Shown here one piece after another: positions 51,815 through 62,460 of a stretch of DNA of 64,000 nucleotides. The DNA is from an uncultured beta proteobacterium. GTDB taxonomy: Bacteria; Pseudomonadota; Gammaproteobacteria; Burkholderiales; Burkholderiaceae_C. Each line of letters begins with the position of its first letter. Within the stretch, counting starts at the first letter, position 1. Location: positions 1 to 64,000 of the forward strand of contig CAIUDG010000106.1 of NCBI GenBank assembly GCA_903897925.1. The letters are read 5' to 3'. Position numbers and translations under genes: made by a program. The notes beneath the pieces are model-generated. The model ran no database searches. It had not been told where the DNA came from and was given only the letters and a program-made list of their open reading frames with translations.

Positions 51815-53704
51815 ATGAACCGTTACCCGGTGTGGAAGTACGCGATCATCCTGATCGCGCTGGTGGTGGGTGGCTTGTATGCCCTGCCGAATGTGTTTGG
51901 TGAGGCGCCTGCCGTGCAGGTCTCCACCGCCAAGCCGTCCCTGAGCTTGAACAGTGCCGTCATGGCACAGGTCGAAGAGGCGCTGAAGGCGGCCGGCATC
52001 AGCGCGGATGCGGTGGCCCTGGATGGCAACTCCATCAAGGCACGCTTTGGCAGCACCGATGTGCAGCTGCAGGCCAAGGATGCGCTGCAAAAAGCCTTGA
52101 ACCCGGATCCGTCCGATCCTTCGTATGTGGTGGCGCTGAATCTGCTGAGCCGTTCGCCGGCCTGGCTGACGGCCTTGCGCGCCTCGCCGATGTACCTGGG
52201 CCTGGACTTGCGCGGTGGCGTGCACTTCATGCTGCAGGTGGACATGCAGGCGGCGCTGACCAAGCGCGCTGAGTCGCTGGCGGGCGATATTCGCAGCACG
52301 CTGCGCGAAAAGAGTGTGCGCCACAGCGGTATTGCGCGCAATGGCCAGACCATTGAAATCAAATTCCGCGATACGCAGACCATGGATGCCGCCAAGGCCA
52401 TCATCCAGGACCAGTTTGCCGAACTGACCAGCACCGAGGGCCCTGACGGCAGCGAGTTCAAGCTGGTGGCCAGCATCAATCCGGTGGCCGCGCGCAAGGT
52501 CCAGGAACAGGCACTCAAGCAGAACATCACCACCCTGCACAACCGTATCAATGAGCTGGGTGTTGCCGAGCCGGTGATTCAGCAGCAGGGTCTGGACCGC
52601 ATCGTGGTGCAGTTGCCGGGCGTGCAGGACACCGCCAAGGCGAAGGACATTCTGGGTCGCACCGCAACGCTGGAAATCCGCATGGTGGAAGACAGTGCCG
52701 AAGGCCGTGCCGCCGAGAGTGGCAGCGGCCCGGTGCCGTTTGGTGCGGAACGCTTCCTGGAGCGCAATGGCCAGCCGGTGATCGTGAAGAAACAGGTCAT
52801 TCTGACCGGCGACAACCTGACCGACGCCCAACCCGGGTTTGACAGCCAGACCCAGGAAGCCGCCGTGCACCTGACGCTGGACGCCAAGGGCGCGCGCATT
52901 TTCCGTGACGTTACGCGGGAAAGCATTGGCAAGCGCATGGCCATCCTGTTGTTCGAAAAGGGCAAGGGCGAAGTCGTGACGGCGCCGGTCATCCGCTCCG
53001 AAATTGGCGGCGGCCGGGTGCAGATTTCGGGCCGCATGACGACCATGGAAGCCGCTGACACCGCCTTGCTGCTGCGCGCCGGTTCGCTCGCAGCGCCAAT
53101 GGAAATCATTGAAGAACGCACCATCGGCCCGAGCCTGGGTGCGGAAAATATTGCCAAGGGCTTTAACAGCGTGACCTGGGGCTTTACCGCCGTGGCAATC
53201 TTCATGTGCGTCTACTACATGCTGTTTGGTGTTATTTCCAGTATTGCGCTGGCGTTCAACCTGTTGCTGCTGGTGGCTGTGCTGTCGATGTTGCAGGCTA
53301 CGCTGACGCTGCCGGGCATGGCGGCGATGGCGCTGGTGCTGGGTATGGCGATTGACGCCAACGTGCTGATCAATGAGCGGGTGCGCGAAGAGTTGCGTAA
53401 CGGGGCGTCGCCCCAAGCGGCGATCCACGCCGGGTACGACCGTGCCTGGGCCACCATCATCGACTCCAACGTCACCACCCTGATCGCCGGTCTGGCCTTG
53501 CTGGCCTTTGGTTCCGGGCCGGTGCGCGGCTTCGCTGTGGTGCACTGCCTGGGCATTCTGACCAGCATGTTCTCCGGAGTGTTCTTCTCTCGCGGAGTGG
53601 TAAATTTGTGGTACGGACGCCAGAAGAAACTGAAGACCGTATCGATTGGCACGGTCTGGCGCGGTGACGCGGCAGACCAGGCGGCCTCGACCTCACAGGG
53701 ATAA
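51815..53704 (+). CDS. secD: Protein translocase subunit SecD
   Basis: 629-residue inner-membrane protein of the RND superfamily that uses the proton gradient to pull preproteins into the periplasm. It has an N-terminal helix, a large periplasmic domain (GLDLRGGVHFMLQVD, LHNRINELGVAEPVIQQQG, LEIRMVED) and five C-terminal helices with the conserved proton-relay region LGMAIDANVLINERVREEL. 5 bp separate it from secF. Confidence 0.97.
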   Translation: MNRYPVWKYAIILIALVVGGLYALPNVFGEAPAVQVSTAKPSLSLNSAVMAQVEEALKAAGISADAVALDGNSIKARFGSTDVQLQAKDALQKALNPDPSDPSYVVALNLLSRSPAWLTALRASPMYLGLDLRGGVHFMLQVDMQAALTKRAESLAGDIRSTLREKSVRHSGIARNGQTIEIKFRDTQTMDAAKAIIQDQFAELTSTEGPDGSEFKLVASINPVAARKVQEQALKQNITTLHNRINELGVAEPVIQQQGLDRIVVQLPGVQDTAKAKDILGRTATLEIRMVEDSAEGRAAESGSGPVPFGAERFLERNGQPVIVKKQVILTGDNLTDAQPGFDSQTQEAAVHLTLDAKGARIFRDVTRESIGKRMAILLFEKGKGEVVTAPVIRSEIGGGRVQISGRMTTMEAADTALLLRAGSLAAPMEIIEERTIGPSLGAENIAKGFNSVTWGFTAVAIFMCVYYMLFGVISSIALAFNLLLLVAVLSMLQATLTLPGMAAMALVLGMAIDANVLINERVREELRNGASPQAAIHAGYDRAWATIIDSNVTTLIAGLALLAFGSGPVRGFAVVHCLGILTSMFSGVFFSRGVVNLWYGRQKKLKTVSIGTVWRGDAADQAASTSQG

Positions 53705-53709
53705 GCAGA

Positions 53710-54663
53710 ATGGAATTTTTCAAGATTCGCCGCGACATACCGTTCATGCGGCATGCGCTGGTGTTCAACGCCATTTCGGCGCTGACCTTTGTCGCCGCTG
53801 TATTTTTCCTGTTCTCCCGTGGCCTGCATCTGTCTGTCGAATTTACCGGCGGCACCTTGATGGAAGTCAATTACGCCCAGGCGGCCGACCTGAATGCAAT
53901 TCGCAATGTGGTCGGTGGTCTTGGCATATCCGATGTGCAGGTGCAAAACTTTGGTACCGCGCAAGATGTGCTGATTCGCATGCCGGTGCAAAAGGGCAGC
54001 AATTCGGCACAGCAAAGTGACCGGGTGGCCAGCGCCCTGAAGGCGAGCGATGCCAGCGCCAGCGTGCGCCGCACCGAATTCGTTGGTCCGCAGGTGGGTG
54101 ACGAACTGGCGGCAGACGGTCTGAAGGCGCTGGCCTGTGTGGTGGCCGGCATCATGATCTATCTGGCGATACGCTTTGAATGGAAGTTCGCCGTGGCGGC
54201 CATCATCGCCAATATGCACGACGTCATCATCATTCTTGGCTTTTTTGCTTTCTTCCAGTGGGAGTTTTCGCTGCCGGTGCTGGCGGCCGTGCTGGCGGTG
54301 CTGGGCTATTCGGTGAATGAGTCGGTGGTGATTTTTGACCGGATTCGCGAGAATTTCCGGCGCTATCGGAAGATGAATACGGTGGCCGTGATCGACAACG
54401 CGATTACCTCCACCATCAGCCGTACCATCATTACCCACGGGTCGACCCAGCTGATGGTCTTGTCCATGCTGCTGTTCGGCGGTGCTACGCTGCACTATTT
54501 TGCGCTGGCGCTGACGATCGGTATTTTGTTTGGTATCTATTCGTCGGTGTTTGTGGCGGCGGCAATTGCCATGTGGCTGGGCATCCAGCGCGAAGACCTG
54601 ATCAAGGCCACTGCCAAGAAGGAAGAGGACCCTAGTGATCCGAATGCAGGTGCCCGCGTCTAG
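53710..54663 (+). CDS. secF: Protein translocase subunit SecF
   Basis: 317 residues, partner of SecD. N-terminal helix, periplasmic domain (SVEFTGGTLMEV, VGPQVGDELAADGLKALA) and five helices with GYSVNESVVIFDRIRENFR and the family end segment. Typical length. It is followed 26 bp later by the DUF1631 gene. Confidence 0.97.
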   Translation: MEFFKIRRDIPFMRHALVFNAISALTFVAAVFFLFSRGLHLSVEFTGGTLMEVNYAQAADLNAIRNVVGGLGISDVQVQNFGTAQDVLIRMPVQKGSNSAQQSDRVASALKASDASASVRRTEFVGPQVGDELAADGLKALACVVAGIMIYLAIRFEWKFAVAAIIANMHDVIIILGFFAFFQWEFSLPVLAAVLAVLGYSVNESVVIFDRIRENFRRYRKMNTVAVIDNAITSTISRTIITHGSTQLMVLSMLLFGGATLHYFALALTIGILFGIYSSVFVAAAIAMWLGIQREDLIKATAKKEEDPSDPNAGARV

Positions 54664-54689
54664 CCAATCGGGTTTAGGATAAAGCCTGT

Positions 54690-57233
54690 ATGGCCACCGC
54701 CCCCAGCACCCTCACCAGGCAGCAATTTGGCAAAGCCTTGCGCGAGCGATTTCTCGGCGAGGCGGCCAAGTTCATGGTGGAGGTCGCTGCGGCAGTGCAG
54801 ACACGCCTGACCGAGCTGATTGATGAGCCGGGCAATGCGCGGGAAACCCAGATGCGGCGCGATATCTGGGAAAGTTACAAGCGCGCGCGACCGCTATGGA
54901 TTGACCTGACGGTAAAGAAGTGGCGCGAGTGCCTGATGCCGGTCCAGGACAAGCCCCAAGCCGGCAGCCCAGACGCGGCGAGCCTGGAACTGGTCGGTAC
55001 CGAGGTGGTGGAGAACAAGATTTTGGCCTCGCGCCTGGTACTGGCGGTGAACGAAAAGGTACTGCCGGAGCTGGAAGACCTGCGTATCCGCATCAAGGTG
55101 CTGGAGAACCTGGAAGAGCTGGATGGACGTGACCTGTTTCGCCCCGAGGTGCTGGTGCTGCTGATGGTGGAGCAGTGGGCGCAATCGGGCATGCCCGGCG
55201 AGGCCTGGGCGCTGGTGAATGCGTCGGTGCAGGGCGTGCTGATTCAACACCTGAAAGTGGCCTACAAGAATGTCAATGACACCTTGATCAGCAAAGGTGT
55301 TCTGCCGCAAATTACGCTGAATGACCGGGTCAAGACGCCGGTGCGTTCGGGGGGCGGTATTACCCGGACCCGTTCGGCGGTCGCCGCGCCCGGCCAGACT
55401 CCAGGCCAAATGCCTGTGCCTGGCGAAGCGCAGGAGAGCGCCATGGGCGACCTGGGGCCGGGCGGCGGCACCGGCTTTTCGCAGTCGCAGATGCCACCAG
55501 ACCAGCGCGGTGGCGGTGCTGGCGGCGGCGGTTTTTTTGGTGGACGTCTGGGCTGGGGCGCCCGCGCGCCGGTGCAGTCCCCGATATCGACCGGGTCCGC
55601 GCCGATTTCCGCTGGCGGACCGGTTGGCACCCCGGGCTCGGGGCCCAGTCAGCCGTTCTGGGGACAGTCCGGGGCCTCTTCGGCGCAACACGGTTTGGGC
55701 GGCACCTCGGAAGAGACCCGCATGATGACCTCGGCAACGCCGTTGGCGCGTGCGCGCAGCCGTGCCCAAGGCGTGCTGGGTCAGATCCGGCGCATATTCA
55801 TCAACCGTGCCGGCTCAGATTTTGTCGGTACTGCGCATGAAAACCCGTCGCCGGCCCTGGTGCAGGCGATTTCGCCGCAGGCCATGGCTGTGAGCTATGC
55901 CGCCGGCGGCACCATGTACGAAGATTACAGTCCGGCCGGTGTGGCGCGGGTCGCCGATGACCTGCGCGTGAAAAGTACCGAGCTGAAGAAGAAAGCCGAG
56001 ACCAAGGGTGAGAAGGCCACCATTGAAATCGTCGCACTGATGTTTCAGGCGATTCTTGCTGAAGAGCGGATTCCGCCCGGCATCCGGGTTTGGTTTGCCC
56101 GTTTGCAGATGCCGGTGCTGCGGGTGGCACTGGAGGACCCTGACTTTTTCGGCTCCACCGACCACCCGGCGCGGGCACTGATAGACCGCATGGGCTCTTG
56201 CGTCATGGGCTTTGATGCCACCGGAGTGCAGGGCGCGGCCATGGAAGCCGAGGTCAAGCGGGTGGTGCAGGTGATTGAGCAATACCCGGAGACTGGCAAG
56301 AAGGTTTACCAGATCGTTTACGACGAGTTCCAGAAGTTCCTGAGTAAATTTCTGACGGAAAAAGGCACGACGCAAAAAGTAGTCAGCGTGGCGCAGCAGG
56401 TCGAGCAAAAGGAAACGCTGGCGATCCAGTACACCATTGAAATGCGCAACATGCTCAAAGACATGCCGGTGCGCGATGAGATCCGTGATTACCTGTTCAA
56501 GGTCTGGGCCGAAGTGCTGGCGGTTTGCGCCCTGCGCAAGGGGGCCAAGCACGCCGATACCCAGACCCTGAAAAAGTGCGCTACCGACCTGGTCTGGGCG
56601 GCCAGTGCGAAGCCGAACCGGGTGGATCGTGCCCGCGTGATCCAGGACTTGCCGAATTTGCTGCTGCGTTTGCGTTCCGGCATGACCTTGCTGGCGATGG
56701 CGCCAAGCGAGCAAGAGGCGCATGTGAAAAAAATCAGCGACACGCTGGCCGACGCCTTCATGTCCAAGACGCAGGCCATTCCGCAAGCCAAGATTGACGC
56801 CATGGCCCAGCGCCTGGCGGCCTTGGAAGACTTTGTCAGTGAAGACGGTATGGGCGATCTGCCGCTGGATTCGGAAAGCCTGGAGATGATGCTCGGCATT
56901 GATGCCTCGGCCATCGAAGTGGTGGTCGGTGGTGGTTCCAAGCCCACTGCCGCGATGCTGGCCTGGGCCGCCGAATTGCAGCTTGGTGCCTGGTTTACCC
57001 TGGACCATAACAACCAGATTACCCAGGTGCAGCTGGCCTGGCGCAGCGAGCGCAAGCACCTGAATCTATTTGCCTCCACCGCCGGCAAAAGCTTCCTGTT
57101 GCAGGGCGGGCGCCTGGCGGCTTATTTGCAAGCCGGGCTGCTGCTGCCGCAGGAAGAAGAGGCCCTTACCGTGCGCGCCACACGCACCGCGCTGGCCAAA
57201 CTGGAAGCCAACCCGGAGCGCTTGCTGGCCTGA
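54690..57233 (+). CDS. DUF1631 domain protein
   Basis: 847 residues of unknown function. The helical N-terminal part (FLGEAAKFMVEVAAAVQTRL, KWRECL, then FRPEVLVLLMVEQW) and the long helical C-terminal region (EIVALMFQAILAEERIPPGI, FARLQMPVLRVALEDPDFF, LIDRMGSCVMGFD) follow the DUF1631 pattern. The end (GAWFTLDHNNQITQVQLAWRS, NLFASTAGKSFLL) is beta-rich and PilZ-like in shape. Residues about 215-345 are a Gly/Pro/Ser-rich low-complexity linker, probably disordered. Some relatives are described near cyclic-di-GMP or pilus functions, but no role is claimed. Convergent with hemB, 11 bp gap. Confidence 0.83.
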   Translation: MATAPSTLTRQQFGKALRERFLGEAAKFMVEVAAAVQTRLTELIDEPGNARETQMRRDIWESYKRARPLWIDLTVKKWRECLMPVQDKPQAGSPDAASLELVGTEVVENKILASRLVLAVNEKVLPELEDLRIRIKVLENLEELDGRDLFRPEVLVLLMVEQWAQSGMPGEAWALVNASVQGVLIQHLKVAYKNVNDTLISKGVLPQITLNDRVKTPVRSGGGITRTRSAVAAPGQTPGQMPVPGEAQESAMGDLGPGGGTGFSQSQMPPDQRGGGAGGGGFFGGRLGWGARAPVQSPISTGSAPISAGGPVGTPGSGPSQPFWGQSGASSAQHGLGGTSEETRMMTSATPLARARSRAQGVLGQIRRIFINRAGSDFVGTAHENPSPALVQAISPQAMAVSYAAGGTMYEDYSPAGVARVADDLRVKSTELKKKAETKGEKATIEIVALMFQAILAEERIPPGIRVWFARLQMPVLRVALEDPDFFGSTDHPARALIDRMGSCVMGFDATGVQGAAMEAEVKRVVQVIEQYPETGKKVYQIVYDEFQKFLSKFLTEKGTTQKVVSVAQQVEQKETLAIQYTIEMRNMLKDMPVRDEIRDYLFKVWAEVLAVCALRKGAKHADTQTLKKCATDLVWAASAKPNRVDRARVIQDLPNLLLRLRSGMTLLAMAPSEQEAHVKKISDTLADAFMSKTQAIPQAKIDAMAQRLAALEDFVSEDGMGDLPLDSESLEMMLGIDASAIEVVVGGGSKPTAAMLAWAAELQLGAWFTLDHNNQITQVQLAWRSERKHLNLFASTAGKSFLLQGGRLAAYLQAGLLLPQEEEALTVRATRTALAKLEANPERLLA

Positions 57234-57244
57234 GTCTGGGCGGT

Positions 57245-58518
<1,274 letters not shown>

Positions 58519-58549
58519 GTCTGTGCAACCGGGACTACACTGCAAGCCT

Positions 58550-58978
58550 ATGTTGTGGGTTAAGGCTTTTCATATCGTATTCGTGGCCAGCTGGTTCGCC
58601 GGTCTGTTCTATTTGCCGCGTATTTTTGTCAATCTGGCCATGGTACCTGCGGGCTCCGAGGCCGAGCGTGCGCGCTTGTTGTTAATGGCGCGCAAGCTGC
58701 TGCGCTTCAGCAATATGCTGGCAGTATTCGCACTGGTGTTTGGTGCCTGGCTTTGGTATTTGTTTGGCTATGGCCTGGGTGCGGGCAATGGCTGGCTGCA
58801 TGCCAAATTGTTTCTGGTGCTGCTGGTGATCGGTTACCACTACAGCTGCAGTGTGATGCTGCGCAAATTCGAAAGCGGAGTGCAGCGGCGCAGCCATGTC
58901 TGGTATCGCTGGTTTAACGAAATTCCGGTGCTGTTGTTGATAGCCATTGTGGTCCTGGTGGTGGTCAAACCCTTCTAA
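58550..58978 (+). CDS. HemJ/CopD-like integral membrane protein
   Basis: 142 residues, four membrane helices. The N-terminus MLWVKAFHIVFVASWFAGLFYLPRIFVNLA closely follows the HemJ (UPF0093) pattern with the conserved His and the AGLFYLPRxFV motif, and RKLLRFSNMLAVFALVFGAW follows. HemJ is the oxygen-independent-type protoporphyrinogen IX oxidase of many proteobacteria; related proteins are annotated only as CopD family. hemB is divergent next door, which supports a haem role. Start at ATG 58550; the upstream frame runs through a terminator. Starts a probable operon with VanZ and three further genes. Confidence 0.82.
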   Translation: MLWVKAFHIVFVASWFAGLFYLPRIFVNLAMVPAGSEAERARLLLMARKLLRFSNMLAVFALVFGAWLWYLFGYGLGAGNGWLHAKLFLVLLVIGYHYSCSVMLRKFESGVQRRSHVWYRWFNEIPVLLLIAIVVLVVVKPF

Positions 58979-58993
58979 GGCGTGGGCGCGTCC

Positions 58994-60088
58994 ATGCACA
59001 AAACTGCTGCGACGCCCCTGGCGGCTATCTATGTCGTGCTGGTGGTCTACGCCAGCCTGTCGCCCTTTTCTGGCTGGCGCGATCAGGGCATTGCGCTGGG
59101 TTCCTTTTTGCTGGCGCCCATGCCGCGCTACTGGACCTGGTTTGATATCTGGATCAACGTAGTGGGGTATATGCCTCTGGGTGGCCTGCTGACATTGAGC
59201 GCCTTGCGCTCTGGACGCGTACGCTTTCCGGTGTTGCTGCCGTGTGTGTTCGCCAGCGGGCTGTCGCTGGTGATGGAAACCACGCAAAGTTTCATACCGG
59301 TGCGGGTGGCCTCACGGGAAGATTGGCTGCTCAACAGTGCCGGCGCACTGCTGGGGGCCGTAGCAACCATGGTGCTGGAGCGCCTGGGAGCGATTGATCG
59401 CTGGAGCCAGTTTCGCGAACGTTGGTTCGTGGAGAAATCGCGCGGTGGCCTGGTGTTGCTGCTGACCTGGCCGCTGGCCTTGCTGTTTCCGCCGGCAGTG
59501 CCCTTTGGACTCGGTCAGGTGTATGAACGGATGGAAGCGCAAGTTGCGCTGCTGCTATCAGGCACACCCTTTCTGGACTGGTTGCCGGTGCCCGATATTG
59601 AATTGCAACCCTTGTTGCCCAGTGCCGAATTGCTGTGCGTGTTCATGGGCTTGCTGATCCCCTGTTTGCTCAGTTTTTGCGTTACTCGCGCCGGTTTGCG
59701 CAGGGTCTGGTTCGCACTGGGCTTGCTGCTGCTGGGCCTGCTGGTGGCTGGCTTGTCGGCATTGCTGAGCTGGGGCCCCGACCATGCCTGGTCCTGGATC
59801 GATGCCCCCACCCGATTGGCGATGCTGCTGGTACTGGTGTTGGCGCCCTTGCTTGCAGCGTTGCCAACGCGCGCCAGTGCGGCTTTGTTGCTGCTGCTGT
59901 TGGGGGTCTATTTGACGCTCCTCAACCAGGCCCCGGCAAGTGCCTATTTCACTCTGACCTTGCAGGACTGGGAACAGGGCCAGTTCATCCGCTTTCATGG
60001 GCTGGCGCAGTGGCTGGGTTGGCTGTGGCCTTATGCCACCCTGCTATATGTGCTGGCCCGGGTCTGGAGCGGGGACGTAAAAAACTAG
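58994..60088 (+). CDS. VanZ-family membrane protein
   Basis: 364 residues from ATG 58994 (a GTG at 58982 is possible but is too close to the AAGG site). The VanZ-like part (about 10-120) has the motifs DIWINVVGYMPLGGLL and ETTQSFIPVRVASREDWLLNSAGALLGA. About eight further hydrophobic segments fill the C-terminal two thirds, with a non-membrane stretch around 150-200. VanZ proteins affect teicoplanin sensitivity in enterococci, but in proteobacteria their role is unknown. 15 bp after the HemJ-like gene. Confidence 0.85.
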   Translation: MHKTAATPLAAIYVVLVVYASLSPFSGWRDQGIALGSFLLAPMPRYWTWFDIWINVVGYMPLGGLLTLSALRSGRVRFPVLLPCVFASGLSLVMETTQSFIPVRVASREDWLLNSAGALLGAVATMVLERLGAIDRWSQFRERWFVEKSRGGLVLLLTWPLALLFPPAVPFGLGQVYERMEAQVALLLSGTPFLDWLPVPDIELQPLLPSAELLCVFMGLLIPCLLSFCVTRAGLRRVWFALGLLLLGLLVAGLSALLSWGPDHAWSWIDAPTRLAMLLVLVLAPLLAALPTRASAALLLLLLGVYLTLLNQAPASAYFTLTLQDWEQGQFIRFHGLAQWLGWLWPYATLLYVLARVWSGDVKN

Positions 60089-60097
60089 AATCCACGT

Positions 60098-60463
60098 ATG
60101 AACCAAAACGCCTCTGAAATGCCCGTCGCTGCTTCTCCCTCCTATTACCAGCGCCATATTTTTTTCTGCGTCAATGAACGCAAGAATGGCGAGGCCTGTT
60201 GCGCCCACCTGAATGCCCAGGCGGCTTTTGACCATTGCAAGGCCCTGGTGAAAGAGGCTGGCCTGGCCGGTCCCGGCAAGGTGCGCGTCAACAAGGCCGG
60301 TTGCCTGGACCGTTGCGCCGCCGGGCCGGTGGCGGTGGTTTATCCAGAGGCGGTCTGGTATTCCTTTGTGGATCTGGCTGACATTGACGAGATAGTTGAC
60401 TCGCACCTGAAAGACGGCCGGGTGGTGCAGCGTTTGCTGACACCGGCGCACCTGGGGCGCTAA
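60098..60463 (+). CDS. Thioredoxin-like [2Fe-2S] ferredoxin
   Basis: 121 residues. Cysteines in FFCVNERKNGEACC and CLDRCAAGPVAVVYP match the thioredoxin-fold [2Fe-2S] ferredoxin (NuoE-like) family, with VRVNKAGCLDRC as the signature. It could serve as an electron carrier; partner unknown. 9 bp after VanZ and 4 bp before the hydrolase gene, so co-transcribed. Confidence 0.9.
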   Translation: MNQNASEMPVAASPSYYQRHIFFCVNERKNGEACCAHLNAQAAFDHCKALVKEAGLAGPGKVRVNKAGCLDRCAAGPVAVVYPEAVWYSFVDLADIDEIVDSHLKDGRVVQRLLTPAHLGR

Positions 60464-60467
60464 AGCG

Positions 60468-61118
60468 ATGCATTCCCATTCGCGTCGATTTGTCATGGAG
60501 GGGCCTGCGGGCGCACTGGAGGCGCTGGTGGATGCGCCCAAGCTGGAGCCGGGTACTTCGCCCCGTGGGGTTGCGGTCATTGCCCACCCGCATCCGCTGT
60601 TTGGCGGCACCATGGACAACAAAGTGGTGCAAACCGTGGCGCGGGCGTTTGTGTTGTCCGGCTGGCAAGCCGTACGTTTCAATTTTCGCGGCGTTGGCGG
60701 CAGCGCTGGCGTCTACGACGAGGGCCGCGGTGAGCTGGCGGATTTGCTTGCGGTGGTACAGGCACAGGCGGTGCAAGGCCCGCTCGCTCTGGCCGGTTTT
60801 TCCTTCGGCGCTTTTGTTACCAGCCATGCGGTGGCGGCGCTGTGGCAGCAACGGCAACTGGAACGGGTAGTGCTGGTCGGTACCGCAGCGTCGCGCTTTG
60901 CGGTGGCGCCGCTGGCGCCGGAGCTGCATGAACGTGCGCTGGTGCTGCATGGCGAGACCGACGACACCGTGCCGTTGCAGGATGTGCTGCAGTGGGCGCG
61001 CCCGCAAAGTCTGCCAATAACCGTAATCCCCGGGGTGGGACATTTCTTTCACGGACAATTGCCCCTTTTGCGGGGTCTGGTGGTGCGTCACCTTCAGGGC
61101 GTCTCGGGCGCCGCGTAA
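60468..61118 (+). CDS. Alpha/beta hydrolase (COG2945-like)
   Basis: 216 residues. The HPHPLFGGTMDNKVVQTVARA opening, FNFRGVGGSAG, nucleophile elbow GFSFGAF with catalytic Ser, and HGETDDTVPL plus GVGHFFHG carrying the Asp and His complete an alpha/beta hydrolase triad. This compact type is common in proteobacteria; substrate unknown. Lies between the ferredoxin and dacC genes. Confidence 0.88.
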   Translation: MHSHSRRFVMEGPAGALEALVDAPKLEPGTSPRGVAVIAHPHPLFGGTMDNKVVQTVARAFVLSGWQAVRFNFRGVGGSAGVYDEGRGELADLLAVVQAQAVQGPLALAGFSFGAFVTSHAVAALWQQRQLERVVLVGTAASRFAVAPLAPELHERALVLHGETDDTVPLQDVLQWARPQSLPITVIPGVGHFFHGQLPLLRGLVVRHLQGVSGAA

Positions 61119-61160
61119 AGCGTATTCTTCTTATCAGGCTTTGACCGGCCGGTTCCACGA

Positions 61161-62327
61161 ATGAAATCACTTCTCGCTGCCTTGTTGGTCTTGTTCAGCT
61201 TTTCCGTTCTGGCCCAGATGCCAGCGCCGCCCGAAGTGGCAGCGCGCGCGTATATGTTGTTGGACGTCACTTCGAACCAGATTCTGGCCTCCAAAGATCT
61301 GGATTCTCCGGTCGAGCCTGCGTCGCTGACCAAGTTGATGACTGCCTATTTGGTGTTTGACGCGCTCAAGTCCGGAAAAATCACGCTGCAGCAGACATTC
61401 CCGGTCAGCGAACGGGCCTGGAAGATGCCGGGCTCGCGCATGTTCATCGACCCGAAAATGCAGGTGCCGGTGGAAGACCTGATCAAGGGGATGATTGTGC
61501 AAAGCGGCAATGACGCCACCATGGCACTGGCCGAAGGCGTTGGCGGCAGTCTGGAGCGCTTTGTGCAGATGATGAATGAGCAGGCCAAGGCGCTGGGCAT
61601 GCAGGCGACCGCCTACAAGAACCCGGAAGGCCTGACCGAGCCCGGCCACATCACCACGGCGCGCGACCTGAGCGTGCTGGCAAGCCGTTTGATGGACGAT
61701 TTCCCCGAATATGTCGGCTTTTATGCGATCAAGAAATACCGCTATCCGGGCACCCCGGCAGCGAATGACAGCAATCGCAATTTGCTGCTGTTTCGTGATC
61801 CCACGGTGGACGGGCTGAAGACGGGCCATACCGACGCAGCGGGCTATTGCATGATCGCCACCGCCAAACGCGAGTTCGCCAGCCTGGCCCGCCCGCCCGC
61901 CACCAGCGGTTCGCGCCGCCTGTTGTCCATTGTGCTGGGCGCCGAAGGTGAAAATGCGCGTGCCAATGAATCGCAAAAGCTGCTGAACTGGGGCTTCTCT
62001 GCGACCGAGGCGGTGAAATTATTTGACGCCAACCAGGCAGTGGTGACGCCACCTGTCTGGAAGGGCTCCTCGTCCACCGTGGCGCTGGGCCGTATGCAGC
62101 CGATCGTGGTGGCCGTGCCGGCAGGTTCCACCAGCAAGCTGAAAACCCAGGTACTGCGCCAGGACCCGCTGCTGGCACCTCTAGGCAAAGGGCAGTCGGT
62201 GGCGACCTTGCGCGTGACGCTGAATGACCGGCCTTTGCTGGACGTACCGCTGCTGGCGCTGGACAGCGTCGAACAGGCTGGCGTTATTCGTCGTGCCTGG
62301 GATTCCTTGCGGCTCTGGATACGTTAA
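61161..62327 (+). CDS. dacC: D-alanyl-D-alanine carboxypeptidase (PBP5/6 type)
   Basis: 388 residues. Signal peptide (LLAALLVLFSFSVLAQ) and the three penicillin-binding motifs SLTK (Ser55, Lys58), SGN (115-117) and KTG (220-222) define the enzyme that trims the terminal D-Ala from peptidoglycan pentapeptides. The C-terminal beta domain and a final amphipathic helix (IRRAWDSLRLWIR) anchor it to the inner membrane. Choice of dacC over dacA is by convention only. Ends 133 bp before rpsL. Confidence 0.93.
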   Translation: MKSLLAALLVLFSFSVLAQMPAPPEVAARAYMLLDVTSNQILASKDLDSPVEPASLTKLMTAYLVFDALKSGKITLQQTFPVSERAWKMPGSRMFIDPKMQVPVEDLIKGMIVQSGNDATMALAEGVGGSLERFVQMMNEQAKALGMQATAYKNPEGLTEPGHITTARDLSVLASRLMDDFPEYVGFYAIKKYRYPGTPAANDSNRNLLLFRDPTVDGLKTGHTDAAGYCMIATAKREFASLARPPATSGSRRLLSIVLGAEGENARANESQKLLNWGFSATEAVKLFDANQAVVTPPVWKGSSSTVALGRMQPIVVAVPAGSTSKLKTQVLRQDPLLAPLGKGQSVATLRVTLNDRPLLDVPLLALDSVEQAGVIRRAWDSLRLWIR

Positions 62328-62335
62328 TTACGGGC

Positions 62336-62364
62336 TTGCGGGGAAACCCTTGATCTGATACATT
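62336..62364 (+). promoter_or_regulatory. Probable sigma-70 promoter of the str operon
   Basis: TTGCGG (62336-62341), 17 bp, TACATT (62359-62364), with TGA just ahead giving an extended -10 (TGATACATT). It lies about 100 nt upstream of the rpsL start. Confidence 0.5.
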
Positions 62365-62370
62365 AGAAGG

Positions 62371-62391
62371 CTTTTCGGAAATTCCGAAGGG
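62371..62391 (+). other. Hairpin in the rpsL leader
   Basis: CTTTTCGGA (62371-62379) pairs with TCCGAAGGG (62383-62391) including two G-T pairs, loop AAT. It would sit at the very 5' end of the predicted transcript, or partly end dacC read-through. No T run directly after. Confidence 0.4.
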
Positions 62392-62460
62392 ATTCACGTT
62401 TTCGTAAAGTTATTTTGTTAGAACCAAACGTTTAGGGACGTTTATTTTCAGGAGGCTTAA

